From positions 2,431,472 to 2,495,471 of the forward strand of contig CAJNDS010001112.1 of NCBI GenBank assembly GCA_905221605.1: DNA of 64,000 nucleotides, given 5' to 3'. Below the pieces are notes generated by a model. That model was not told where the DNA came from. It did not search any database and saw only the letters and a program-made list of their open reading frames with translations. The translations under genes were made by a program, and so were the position numbers. Below, in pieces: positions 51,288 to 61,339 of this stretch (within the stretch, counting starts at the first letter, position 1; every line of letters begins with the position of its first letter). Origin of the DNA: Symbiodinium natans (taxonomy: Eukaryota > Sar > Dinophyceae > Suessiales > Symbiodiniaceae).

Positions 51288-51913
51288 GATCTCTGAACTG
51301 GGAGAACCAGGAAAGCCGAATTTCAGCGGTGAAGTACCCCCATCCCCGCCTCAGATCCCTAGTCCTCATATTCGCTGCCCCCTAATTCTAAACCCCCCCT
51401 AATTTAACCTATTTTTCGGGCCCAGGGGAATTTCAGAACTAGGGGGGGGGGGGGGGGGAGGGATTTAGTATTAGGGGGAAGGGATTAAATCCTCATACAC
51501 CAACGCCAAACAAGGTCACGGCGCGGTTAGCGGCCGTGGGCCAAAAGCACACCAAACTGTGGTTTTAACCCACGCAGGACAGTGTTTCGCTGTTGAAACG
51601 TGTTTTTCGGAGACGTCTTTTTTTGTTAACTTGCAGTGAATCTTAGGCATTGTTGTAGTCAAAAGTACCACGCCTGCCAGTGTTTTGAGTATGTTCTCAT
51701 CATCGTATTATGAGTAGGTTTTTGCGCGTTTGCTGTGTTTTTGCGGTTCTGTGTTTTGTGGTTGTTTGGGTCCTTGGGTCTTCGCACTCGCTCTCCTAAC
51801 CGCTTCCCCAGGCTTAGCATATAAGGTTTTGGATTGTCAGGGTATAGGGTTAAGGGTTTGTGGTATAGCCTAGGGTGCTGTGGTTTTCCGGTCGTTCCCT
51901 CTTTCTTTTCCTC

Positions 51914-52105
51914 GGCGGTTTGAGGCTCAGGGTCGAAGACAAAGGCACGGCGCATCTCAAGGTCCGCACCAGGTGGGCCCCATTCGAGGCGGCACTGATG
52001 CAAAGGGTGTACAAAATAGAGATTCACGCAACCGTCGAACAGAAGCTCTGCAAGTACGTTTCTCTGTGTCAATGCTGGAAGTGTGGACTAGAAGAGTGCG
52101 TGTAA
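51914..52105 (+). CDS. ORF inside the inverted-repeat-bounded segment, unknown
   Basis: Open frame reading 'LRLRVEDKGTAHLKVRTRWA', 'PFEAALMQRVYKIEIHATVE' and ending '..QCWKCGLEECV' at TAA. The mixed hydrophobic and charged pattern looks protein-like and the C-terminus has a C..C pair. The start is uncertain (the frame is open from about 51875). Its last codons are made by the first copy of the 50-bp repeat. No family recognised. Confidence 0.4.
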   Translation, partial: GGLRLRVEDKGTAHLKVRTRWAPFEAALMQRVYKIEIHATVEQKLCKYVSLCQCWKCGLEECV

Positions 52106-52230
52106 AAGGCTGGAACTGTCAATGCTGGAAGTGTGGACTAGAAGAGTGCATGTAAAAGGCTGGAACTGTCAATGCTGGACCAGACGAGTGCATGTAAAAG
52201 GCTGGAACTGTAGACTAGAAGAGTGTACAT
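52071..52230. repeat. 50-bp tandem repeat, about three copies
   Basis: Unit AATGCTGGAAGTGTGGACTA... at 52071-52120 and 52121-52170 (one mismatch), then a third copy with an 8-bp loss and a fourth partial. Each unit carries TGTAAAAGGCTGGAACTGTC. Confidence 0.9.
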
Positions 52231-52399
52231 AAAACACGGCAAGGAAACAGAGGCTATCTGAACCAGAAGCAAGGAAGAAGAAGCGTGAAGACATGCCCGC
52301 AACCAACCCCCCCCCTCCCCCCCCCTCCCCCCCGAAAAAGTTGTAAAATTAGCGTTTCGCCCACGGCCGCTAACCGCGCCGTGAGCCCAAACAACAATG

Positions 52400-53925
52400 C
52401 CCTCAAAAGACTATCAACCTCTTCGAAATGACTGTTCGCTCAGGCATGGGATGGCTCATAATTTAGGGTCAACTGAGGGTTGAAAGATGCTGAGGGAGTT
52501 TTGGGTCTAGCACTGGTGCATGCGACCAAAGTACCACCAAGCAAAGTCTTACCAAAGATACTCGACCACATAAGTTCCCAAGCCTACGTGAACGGCCACA
52601 TATTGAGATACTTGAGGAGCTGAGGTTGAGGGCTACACTGCAAAGGGGTTGCACAAACACATGCATGCACGAATACAATAGCATAGTCACAGAATCACAT
52701 ACCGATGTAAGAACACATCAATATTTAAAAGAAAACACACTAATGTGTCTATTCCTGTTATTAATATATGGTGTTATTTTCATTCTGGTGCTTGTGGTTG
52801 TTTTTGTTATTCATATAACTATACTGCAACTTGCACAAGAGGATTTCCTCTAGCCCTAAACCCTAAACCCTAAACCCTAGTAGCCAACGCGCCTTTTTTT
52901 ACAAGGCAGCCAGTGGCCGGCAGGCTTTGGGCTGCTTGGGCAGATGAGCCTCGGAACTTAAAACCCAAAGGGTGAATGTACCTAAATAGGGTTTAGGGTT
53001 TAGGGTTTAGGGTTTAGGGCCTTAAAGTGCCTCCTATTTAGGGCCTTCTGGGCCCAAGTATATAAGAATCAGGTACATGGACCCTTAGGGAAGAGCAGAA
53101 GGGTGGTGGTCTCTGTGTGCCGAGTTCTAGGCTGGTCTAGTATTGGGTTTAGGGTTTAGGGTTTAGGGTTTAGGGTTTAGGGTTTAGGGTTTATGGTTTA
53201 GGGTTTAGGGTTTAGGGTTTAGGGATCGGACTCCAGAGCCTGAACCCTGAATTCTGGAACCGCGTGTCAATTCTGGTGCCCAGGAGAGACGAAGCCGTCG
53301 ACAGCTCAGGGAGTCCCCAGGGTGAACAGCAGCAAGGGCGCAGGGTTTAGGGTTTAGGGTTTAGGGTTTAGGGTTTAGGGTTTGGGGTTTGGGGTTTGGG
53401 GTTTGGGGGTTAGGGTTTTTTGGGCCTAGGGTTTAGGGTTTAGGTGTTTAGGTGTTTAGGGTTTAGGGTTGAGGACATGGAGCATCGCTATCATGGTGTG
53501 ATATCGTGTTCACCATCCTCACGGGAGCACTGGCCAATGTTTCGATAAACAGCAACAAGCAGAAGAGGGGTTGCATGGGTTAGGCCAAAACAAGCTCTGC
53601 GCCAGGAGTACGAGCTGATTTATTCTGCAATGTTTTCTGCTCGTCATTTTCAGGAATAGGAATATAGAAATACATATAGTGCATATATATATATATATAC
53701 ACATATAACCCTAAACCCTAGGCCCTAAACCTTAAACCCTAAACCCTAAACCCTAAACCCTAAACCCTAAACCCTAAACCCTAAACCCTAAACCCTCCAT
53801 TCGCGCTTCTTCAGGTGGCTGCTTGAGACTAGCTACATTTTGGGATCCCTCATGCGCCACGAATCCGGGAATTGCAGCCTCCGTAGCTTGCGGCTCCCCC
53901 CCCTTTCGGGTTTAGGGTTTAGGGC
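52400..53925. other. AT-rich island and telomeric arrays
   Basis: 52400-52850 is unique and AT-richer, with an open frame at 52626-52853 containing 'LLIYGVIFILVLVVVFVIHI', a hydrophobic stretch possibly fortuitous. Then come telomeric arrays (53150-53223, 53342-53400, 53740-53795), a family F copy and TA repeats (53683-53700). Confidence 0.45.
52968..53088. mobile_element. Family F element with a telomeric patch
   Basis: AAGGGTGAATGTACCTAAAT to 'AGGTACATGGACCCTTAG'. Where other copies read AGGGAATACTTGGGCC, this one reads AGGG, then about four TTTAGGG units, then CC, with 7 bp lost. Confidence 0.85.
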
Positions 53926-53930
53926 CCCAG

Positions 53931-54437
53931 GTGCATCCCAACACCGTCACCTACAACACCTTCATCAGCCTTTGCACACAGGCTACTTGGGCCGTTCGGG
54001 AACCGTTAGGGTTTGTTGGGGGGATCCTACTAGCCTGAACCCTTCTTCTTACATGGATGCCGGGCTGCCAAGGCCTTATAGGATCGTGAGACTGGGTGGT
54101 CGGTCTCCACGGATTGGGATGCAAGCGCCATGCTTGCGGAAGCAGCGAGCAACACATCTGAAAACCATGGTGTGTAGGGTTTAGGGTTTAGGGTTCAGGG
54201 TTTAGGGTTTATATGGGGCATTGTCAGTATCTTTTTGTTGGGGGAGGCTGGAGCTTGGGGGGGGTTGGCGAGGGGATGATTTTGTTTGTTGGGGCGTGCT
54301 CTGGCCCACTGACAGCCGCGCGCGTCCCCCCCTCGCCGCCCCTTGGACAGGGTCTGCGCTGGGCCGATGGTGTGGCGGCCTTGCACCAGCTGCAGCAAGA
54401 GGGGCTGAGGCGCCCATACTCAGACCCGAAGCCATAA
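53931..54437 (+). CDS. C-terminal part of a PPR (pentatricopeptide repeat) protein, two exons
   Basis: Exon 53931-53981 follows CCCCAG and reads 'VHPNTVTYNTFISLCTQ', matching the PPR first helix (..P..VTYNT.I...). Intron 53982-54350 starts GC and ends GGACAG. It carries a family B right end (GCCGGGCTGCCAAG, to 54074) and telomeric patches. Exon 54351-54437 continues in frame 'GLRWADGVAALHQLQQEGLR' and ends 'RPYSDPKP' at TAA. The W..A..LL..L...G pattern is the second PPR helix. PPR proteins bind organellar RNA for editing, processing or translation. Upstream repeats of the protein were not located. An alternative is that the island 54077-54175 is an extra exon. Confidence 0.65.
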
Positions 54438-55126
54438 ACGGTTCATGATAAACCCGTAGCAGGTTTTTACGCATTCTCGTTGTGGAGCTCGTTTGTTTTT
54501 GTTTTGGTTCTTTATTATATTGTTTATGTGGTGCACAGCTTGTGCTGCACTCGCTGTCATCACAAGTCGGCTATGTAGTTGCATGGTGAGGGCGCAGTAT
54601 CGCAATTAGGATTAGAGGCAAGCTGGTTTCTGGCGTCGGGCTCCCGGGCCCTACCCCGGGGGGAGGGGTGGGGGGTGGGTGGCAGCCCGAGACCTTGTCT
54701 ATGTAATATGGTATAGTGCTAGTAGCATCCTTTGATATATGAAGAGGGGGGCAGAAGGTGGGGGGATCCGGTAGGGCTGCAGGGATTGCTGGGCAATTTG
54801 TGTTGTTTCGGGTTTGGGGTTTAGGGTTGCGGGTTGTGGGTGTACAGATTGCGGTTTAAGGCACAGGGGCGGCATCTTCCATGGACTCATCTCACAGACA
54901 TGCCCCCGCCCCGAAAACCCAAGTAAATGCCAGTGCCTTGAAGCGCCTGAAGAAGTAGATTGTGCTCCCCTGCGATGCCGGAAGCACCCAGGCCTTATCA
55001 CCTAAGGGTATAGTTACATGGTCCCTGAATAGAGGCCCTTAAAGGGGTGCCCCTTATATACCCCTTATATACCCAAGACAAAATAAAGGGCCCAGGAGAA
55101 CTGCCCTTGGAGGGTTCTCAAGAATC

Positions 55127-55400
55127 AAGCCCAAAGGGCCCATGTACCTCTACAGAATGCACTTGGCCCCTAAAGCTACAACAGAGGAACCCCTTCAAAT
55201 CCCTTCAAAGGTTCAAGAAGCCCATAAACTACCCTGATATAGAATGCACTTGGCCCCTAAAGCTACTAAATAGGAACCCCTTTATAAGGCCAAGAAGCCC
55301 ATGAAACTACCCTTATATAGGACGCACTTGGCCTCTAAAGCTACTACAGAGGAACCCCTTTAAATCCCTTTAAAGGCCCAAGAAGCCCATGAAACCCATG
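55127..55400. repeat. Tandem repeat of about 100 bp derived from a family F-like element
   Basis: The block 'GAATGCACTTGGCCCCTAAA' to 'AAGAAGCCCATAAACTACCC' appears near 55159, 55242 and 55318 with small changes. 'GGCCCATGTACC' at 55138 shows the family F origin of the first copy. Confidence 0.75.
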
Positions 55401-55635
55401 AAACCCTAAAACCCTAAACTACACTTAGAGATCAGAGAGGCCCACTGCGATCACCTATGGCTCCCTTATCGCCGTCGGGAGCTCGGTTGCGATTTCCTAA
55501 ACCCTAAACCCTCAACCCTCAACCCTAAACCGCAAACCCTAAACCCTAAACCCTAAACCCTAAACCCCAGACCCTAAACCCTAAATCCGGGGCTCTGCGG
55601 CCCCTGGAGCCCTATAAGAAGGCGGAGGGTGGAAT

Positions 55636-55766
55636 TTGGGATGTTGCCCCTTATACTAACAGTCCTTGGTAACCATGACAATAGCCCCTCTTCTATAATG
55701 GGTTTAGGGTTTAGGGTTTAGGGTCATCCCTGTTAAGGACTGTTCGTCTACGGGGGAACATCACAA
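55636..55766. mobile_element. Family E element with a telomeric patch and near-identical 7-bp flanks
   Basis: TTGGGATGTTGCCCCTTATA to 'ACGGGGGAACATCACAA'. Flanks GTGGAAT and GTGTAAT. About three TTTAGGG units lie in the loop. It would splice as GT...AAG. Confidence 0.75.
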
Positions 55767-56198
55767 GGTGTAATGATGAAGTTCAGGTTTTTGGCCTTTT
55801 GGGTCGCGAGTGTTGTCTTGCTGGCGCTGTGTGCTATGTGCCTGGTAGCCTTGGTAGCCTGCGTAGCCTCGACGAATCCCAACGCCCAAATCCGTCATTT
55901 AGGGTTTAGGGTTTAGGGTTTAGGGTTAGGATTTAGATTTAGGGTTTAGGGTTCAGGGTTTGAAGAAGTCCCCGCAGTGTGCGCAAGTGCTAGGCCGGTG
56001 GACAAGACCTTAAGCGTCGCAACCCGAAACACTTCGTTCCATCATTGCAAGCAGAGTTGATACGTCGCCCAAAGCCGCAGAAGAGCTCCAGCTTGCGTGG
56101 CGCAATCCTGCAAGGCAGGGGGGGAGCAATAAGACATCCTGCGCCCCCCTTCCCCACATCCCCCCGTGGCCCACAAGTTGAGAAGTTGGCCACTTACC

Positions 56199-56281
56199 CC
56201 AAGGATCCATAGACCTAAATCGGGGAATACTTGGGCCTTACGTTTGGGCCCAAGTATACAATCGTATGGTGCATGGACCGG
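56199..56281. mobile_element. Family F element
   Basis: CAAGGATCCATAGACCTAAA to 'GTGCATGGACC', with mirrored 'TACTTGGGCC' and 'GGGCCCAAGTA'. Confidence 0.65.
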
Positions 56282-57911
56282 CCCAGGCTTGTGGAAAGTG
56301 CAGCGAGCCGCTCAAGGTGCCTTCGCGAGACAGCGGCTTGACCACTCTGCTTCTGCGAGAGGGTATCGGATAATCGACAAACACATGGCCCTAAACCCTG
56401 TAAACCCTTTAAGACCCTAGACCCCAAAACCCTAAACCCCTTAAACCCTAAGCCCTTTAGACCCGATTGGGTCCTGAAACTCGCGCTGCGGTGGAGGCCC
56501 TCAAGTTCCTGAAAGAGCTCGGGACCGAGGGGTGGGAAAGGCCGTTAATGCGCCAGCCACGGGGATGGTCGATTGCAGGGTTTAAGGTTTGGGGTTTGGG
56601 GTTTGGGGTTTAGGGTTTGGGTTTAGGGTTTGGGGTTTAGGGTTTGGGTTTAGGGTTTGGGCTTTGGGGTTTATCGGGCCCGGGGTTGAGTGGTTCTTGC
56701 GCGGCTTAGACGATAGTCTGCGGGAATTTGATTTTCGATTGTGTTGGGTGACCCAGTCGCCATATCAGGAGCCTTCTCCCTTGCCGTGTTTTGGGGAGTG
56801 AGTCGCGCGGCGGTTTTTAGAGGGTTTACGTATTTGAGCATCTGTGCAGTATGGAATCGTGATCCCAACTGTGGGGGTACATCTAGTGCGGGGCGAGGCA
56901 AATTAGATGCCTAAGTAGCTCAACCAAAGCAGGCGGTACCTATGGGCAAGCTAAGAACCCCCTCCCCCCCGCCCGCCCCAACACCCTAGACCTAGACCCT
57001 AAACCCAGCTACACCCTGAAACCTCACCCCGACACCCTAAACCCAGCTAAGCCCTGAACCCTCATGCCGGAACCCTAAACCCGCCAAACCCTAGGGCTCC
57101 AAGTATAGAAATAATACTAGCTACATTGGGGTCTAAGTTTACTAAAGTCTGTAAATAATACCTGCTTCGGGCTGTTTGGAGTGTTCGGGAAACCCAAAAT
57201 CCAGTGCTCACCTTACTCTGCCTCGTCGGCCCAGGATGGAGGCGGCGAAGGTGCAGCCCAGCGTCCCAGCCGTTACTGCGGCGGGGGCCTCCCACATGCT
57301 TTGTTCTGGAGGGCGAGGGTTTGAGCTTAAACCCTAAACCATAAACCCTTGACTGTAGGGCTGCAGGGTTTAGGATGTGCTTAGGGAAGTCTTGGGCTTA
57401 GGGTTTTGCATTTTTGGTCTTAGGTCTTAAGATACGATTGGGGTCGCGTCCAGGGGCTTTGAGACAGCTTGAGTGTGCGAAGACCCCCAATTCAGGCAGG
57501 GGAGACATTCGTCAGCACCCTCATGCCCTGCGGGCCACCCTAAACCCTAAATCCACCCAAGAAACACAATGTACGTGCAAAGCATGCAGGCCATACGGGC
57601 CTGTGAGCAGGGCGGCCTATGGCAGGACGCAAGGGCTGATTTTACCTCCGCTTTCATGTGGCTTCGTGATCTACTGTAGGGTTCACGGTTTGTTTGGCAC
57701 ATCAGAAATGCAGGTGCATCTGACGCAACTCTATTGTAAACCTGCCTGTGGTGATTGAGATCGCAGGTCCATTGTTGGAGCTGAAGGCCTGTCAGCCTTT
57801 TCAGCAAAGAAACCTTTACCCCACAGCGCACCGGCTTACGAGCATTGCCCTTCGTGTCTCCTATACCGGATCATGCCCTACTGAAAGCCCCCATGAGTCC
57901 CAAACATGGAG

Positions 57912-57982
57912 AGGGACTTTCTTGCTCACAGTTTTATATGGGTTATACCTACTGCTGAACTGTAGGGTAAATCGAGTCCCAG
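57912..57982 (+). mobile_element. Family C-like element before a PPR exon
   Basis: 'GGGACTTTCTTGCTC' to 'GGGTAAATCGAGTCCCAG', with 'ATGGGTTATACCTACT' in the middle, as in intron 9 of the CSC1-like gene. The left junction is uncertain. Confidence 0.65.
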
Positions 57983-58150
57983 GTGTAAACCCGGACAGCG
58001 CTCTGATGAGTGCTTGTAATGAGCGGAGACCAAATGAACCCTAAGCTTGGGGTCAGATACCCACTACTACTACAATCCCTATTAATGTATATGAACCATA
58101 AACCCTTCTAGGCTTCATGTCGTCCTTAAGGTAAGAGTGGGGCCACGTAG
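57983..58150 (+). CDS. PPR-like exon pair, C-terminal
   Basis: Exon 57983-58015 reads 'VNPDSALMSAC'. Removal of the intron 58016-58130 (family A element flanked by GTAA) adds 'KSGAT' and a TAG at 58148-58150. 'P D......SAC.K.G' is the turn of a PPR unit. The early stop after 'SGAT' suggests either a truncated gene or a further splice. Upstream exons not assigned. Confidence 0.5.
58016..58130 (+). mobile_element. Family A introner, inverted orientation, GTAA duplication
   Basis: GTAA at 58016-58019 and 58131-58134. The element starts GAGCGGAGACCAAATGAACC (left end altered) and ends 'CATGTCGTCCTTAAG'. The internal order (GGGGTCA before ATGAACCATAAACC) is the reverse of the copy at 33403-33515, yet it still ends in AAG. 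Confidence 0.8.
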
Positions 58151-58792
58151 CTGACAACCTTAACCCTAAACCCTAAACCCTTCCCCTTCAGGAGGCGTTT
58201 CGTCTCTTCGGGCGGCTGAAGACTGAGGTGGGTCGCATAGAAGAGTCTGGTTTCTTCAGATGGAGGCCTAGGGTCCTTAGGGTTTAGGGTTGGGGGTTTG
58301 GGGTTCCTAAAATCTCTCACATTGACTTATTCATGGGAACTGCGCTGCATCTGGGTTGTTGGGGATCTCTTTGGGGTTGAGACGAGCTTGCTTCGTGCCC
58401 GAAACCCTAAATCCTAAATCCTGAACCCTAGGGATTGTTCAGGTAAGCTTGCTTCATGTGTGACGCCACCCCTGCATCCTTAGGGTCAGCTCGCGGCTGC
58501 ACTTGGTGAGGGGCGCGAAGTTTCCACCACTTAAGGCCCAGGAAGGAAGCTGAAATCCTGAGAATTAGCCTCCTTGAGTCCCCTAAACCCTAAACCTTAA
58601 ACCCTAAACCCTAAACCGTAAACCCTAAACTCTAAACCCTAAACCTCCCGGCATCAAAGCCGTATAATTGTTTGCCAGCTTTGTGCTGGGAAGGCTGGGT
58701 TGCGCCACCACCCGATGAGCACCCTGAACACACGAATAATCCCCTGATATGCTTATATAAGCGTAACAAACACCAAAAAAAATAACCGTAAT

Positions 58793-58886
58793 CTACTTAT
58801 TTGCGTAACAAGCACCCAAAAATAGAAAAATGTTCTTCCTTATGAGGGTAGTATAGGGATTGTTTGGGTTCTTAAGCAAATAGCAG
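58793..58886. mobile_element. Family K element
   Basis: CTACTTATTTGCGTAACAAG to 'GGGTTCTTAAGCAAATAGCAG', with interior 'GTTCTTCCTTATGAGGGTAG'. Confidence 0.65.
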
Positions 58887-59860
58887 CCCCCAATATTCTC
58901 TCCTTGCATAGCGAGAGCAACATGAAATCGCTCTTGTTTCACTTGCGACGCACAACTTATGTCTATGAAATGGACATAAGTAGTTCTGGGAAACACTTGC
59001 ATAACTGCTTAGAATGAAGTAGCCCCCACCTTAGGAGAATTCCGACACAAGCCTGGCGAGGAGGGTTTGCCGCCTGACCTCACAGCCTACAACGTGGCTG
59101 GGCCGAGATTTTGCATACGGGCGGTTGCTCTCCGAGATGCCATGCACCGTGAAAGATAGATTGGTGCGCTTTTTGTTACCCTAAACCCTAAACCCTAAAC
59201 CCTAAACCCGCAAACAACAACCAAGAACCGCTTGCTCAGAATCAAAGGCCCTGCAACTCTAGAGGCCATTGAAACGCCCTGAAGACTAACATCTCCCTGG
59301 AAAATCCGTTTATCTCAAGCCAAGCCGTCCGATCCAACTGCGTACTTCGAGCTACCCGGTTGGGAGCCAAATTCGCCATTCAGGGGTTTTATGGATAGCA
59401 TTACCTTCAAGGGGATTAGAGTGGTATAGGCAACTTTAGGGCTCATTTGGTCCCCAACTCCTGGGTACCCGAGTCGAAACCCCTGGTCCTGGGATTGGGT
59501 TCAGGGTTCAGGGTTCCAGGGATCTATATAGGGCTTAAGGGCACTAAACCGCATGTCAGCCTGCCTTTCCCAGGCCACATTGAGTGCCAGCGAGAAAGGA
59601 GCCGAAACAGGCTTTCGGCTAAATAGCATTCAAGCTCTGGGATTTTAATACGCGTAGAATACAGGCCCTATAGGCCATGGTTGATCAGGGTAATTTGTAG
59701 ATGAAGTTACATCTTGAGGAGCCATGTCTGGACTTTGAACCATGATGCGCCCTCACAAAAGGTATGAAGTATGGGATGCTGAGTGCAAAGTCCCCTGCCT
59801 GTTGTTTGGGGACTTGGAAGGGGGAGGGTTGCCCGAGCAGACTTCTTGGATGCCTAACCC

Positions 59861-59954
59861 TAAGGGTCCACGTACCTAAATAGGGAATACTTGAGCCGTA
59901 AATGTACCTGCTATTTAGGGACTCTTGTGCCCAAGTTTTTACATGGACCCTTAG
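59861..59954. mobile_element. Family F element
   Basis: TAAGGGTCCACGTACCTAAA to 'TTACATGGACCCTTAG'. Clean, about 94 bp, with mirrored TACTTGAGCC and GTGCCCAAGT arms. Confidence 0.75.
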
Positions 59955-60569
59955 CATGAGCCTACTGGTGCCTTTGAAAGCTTTCACCCCACGAAGCAGA
60001 AAGCCGAACACCTAGCAAGGGCACGGAATCCTGAACCTAAAACAGGCAAGTAGATTCATAACCCCCCGCAACAAAACAAAACAAAACACAGCACACAAAT
60101 TGAATACATACATAGACTCTGCATAAATGCCAGCGAGCCTTACCCCCCCCCCCCCCCCCAATCCCAAAGCAAATTTTACCTTCCCTACTTCCAGGGACCT
60201 AAGTATTGTGTCCTTAAAGGTCCTGGTAGCACAATTCTTAGGGCCCTAAACCTAAACCCTATAAACCCTGTAAGCCCATAAACCCCATAAATCCTATAAA
60301 GCCTATAAGCCCTATAAACCCTAAATCTCCTCGAAGTATAGGGTTCGACTTGGAAACTTGTTATTCCCCATAGGGGCGGCACGCGACCGCGAGGAGCCAA
60401 GTGGGACGAAGCCCTGGAAGTGCTTAAGGACCCTTCAGGGGGTTTAGGGTTTGGGATTTAGGGTTTAGGGTTTAGAGTGTGTGTGGGGGGGGGGGGGCGG
60501 GGGGGCGGGGGGCGAGAGTTTTTTTCGGGCGGAAGTCGAGATTCAGCAGACTTGGGCACTTCCCTGATC

Positions 60570-60674
60570 CATCCACGCATGGCGCGCAAGGAGCTGGAAG
60601 AGGGCGCGGACACCAGCGGCCGTCTCCAGGCATTGCCACGGGCGATGGTTTCTGAAAGCAGTTTGGTGACCTAG
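60570..60674 (+). CDS. Probable terminal exon, product unknown
   Basis: Open frame 'IHPRMARKELEEGADTSGRL' then 'QALPRAMVSESSLVT' ending at TAG. GC-rich and exon-like, following a G-tract island. No domain recognised. Confidence 0.3.
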   Translation, partial: HPRMARKELEEGADTSGRLQALPRAMVSESSLVT

Positions 60675-60749
60675 CGAACTCTAAATTTGTAAAGTTGGGG
60701 TCATATCTTTAGGGTTTAAGATCAACCCCATTAGGCACGACATCAAACA

Positions 60750-60991
60750 GCGCCCGAACGCGAAGCTCAGGGATTCGACGAGCAGGCGAGGCGTCAGAAG
60801 TTCCAGTCCACGTTCAAGCAGCACAGCACAAGCCGCCCCAAGTAACAGGACCACACACCCCAGGTTCCCCCGATAATTCAGGCGATTTCGGGATAGGTAA
60901 GCCGTGCTAAGGGAACCTAGGAGGGGTAGTACCCAAACAGCCCAACACAAGATGTAAGGTGCACATTCCTGAGGGTTTGGGGTGCAATGAC
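60750..60991 (-). CDS. Possible minus-strand exon of a membrane protein
   Basis: Read on the minus strand from just after a family A element (60992-61080), the frame gives 'CAPYILCWAVWVLPLLGSL', 'GNLGCVVLLLGAACAVLLER' and 'FAFGRCLMSCLMG'. It has at least two hydrophobic segments separated by basic residues, as in a polytopic membrane protein. On that strand the element ends CCACCAAG directly before the exon, as an introner acceptor should. No family recognised. Confidence 0.35.
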
Positions 60992-61080
60992 CTTGGTGGA
61001 CCACATGAGCCATTCTTTATGTCACACAACATGCAAGAGTGCTGTTTTCTTCCGGTTCATATACCTTATACCAAACCAAG
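60992..61080. mobile_element. Family A introner-like element
   Basis: CTTGGTGGACCACATGAGCC to 'CCTTATACCAAACCAAG'. Shortened, with the 'GGTTCATATACC' arm present. Confidence 0.6.
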
Positions 61081-61275
61081 AAAGCTTCCAAGCATCATCT
61101 ATGCAGCGCAGCGCCGCCTTGCGACGGGGCCTTTGAAAGTCTATAGCCCCTCAAAAGAAAATGCAGGCGCAGGGTATGACTTCCCCATATGAAACCCAAG
61201 TTCAGGTTGTTGTTCTAGCGTGGTAAACCCGAAACCCTAAGCCCTAAACCCTAAACCCCTCGAGCTCTTCCCCAG

Positions 61276-61330
61276 GTGAAGCCTCCGAAGCCCGACGCCA
61301 TCAGCTACAATGCCATCATCACGGCGACGG
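61276..61330 (+). CDS. PPR exon fragment
   Basis: After CTTCCCCAG the frame reads 'VKPPKPDAISYNAIITATG', the classic first helix of a PPR unit (PD.ISYNAII.A). The end is uncertain: GCTTTGG at 61331 could start a GC-AG introner. A TTTAGGG array follows. Confidence 0.55.
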
Positions 61331-61339
61331 GCTTTGGAT

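Larger units (their letters stand above)
51516..52384. mobile_element. 869-bp segment bounded by 26-bp perfect inverted repeats
   Basis: TCACGGCGCGGTTAGCGGCC... (51516-51541) is exactly inverted at 52359-52384. Inside lie an ORF (about 51875-52105), a 50-bp tandem repeat and a C-tract (52309-52333). Larger than any other element in the window and without telomeric patches. No transposase motif seen, and flanking duplication not evident. It could be a non-autonomous DNA transposon or a hairpin-bounded gene. Confidence 0.65.
54440..57980. other. Repeat field with a three-copy tandem block
   Basis: Contains a G-rich island (54655-54685), telomeric and TTTGGGG-variant arrays (55885-55960, 56578-56670), tandem block 55127-55400, family E and F copies and unique islands. 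The island at 57748-57900 lies immediately before a PPR exon and may be coding. Confidence 0.45.
58151..61270. other. Repeats and scattered islands
   Basis: Telomeric runs, family K (58793-58886) and F (59861-59954) copies, a degenerate family A copy (about 59387-59458), TTATAGGG ladders (60245-60325), and C- and G-tracts (60144-60160, 60484-60500). Two islands are listed separately. Confidence 0.45.

Noticed and set aside
52740-52850. Membrane protein from the 52626-52853 frame
   Set aside because: The hydrophobic stretch is encoded by AT-rich sequence and lacks flanking exon signals; kept only as a remark.
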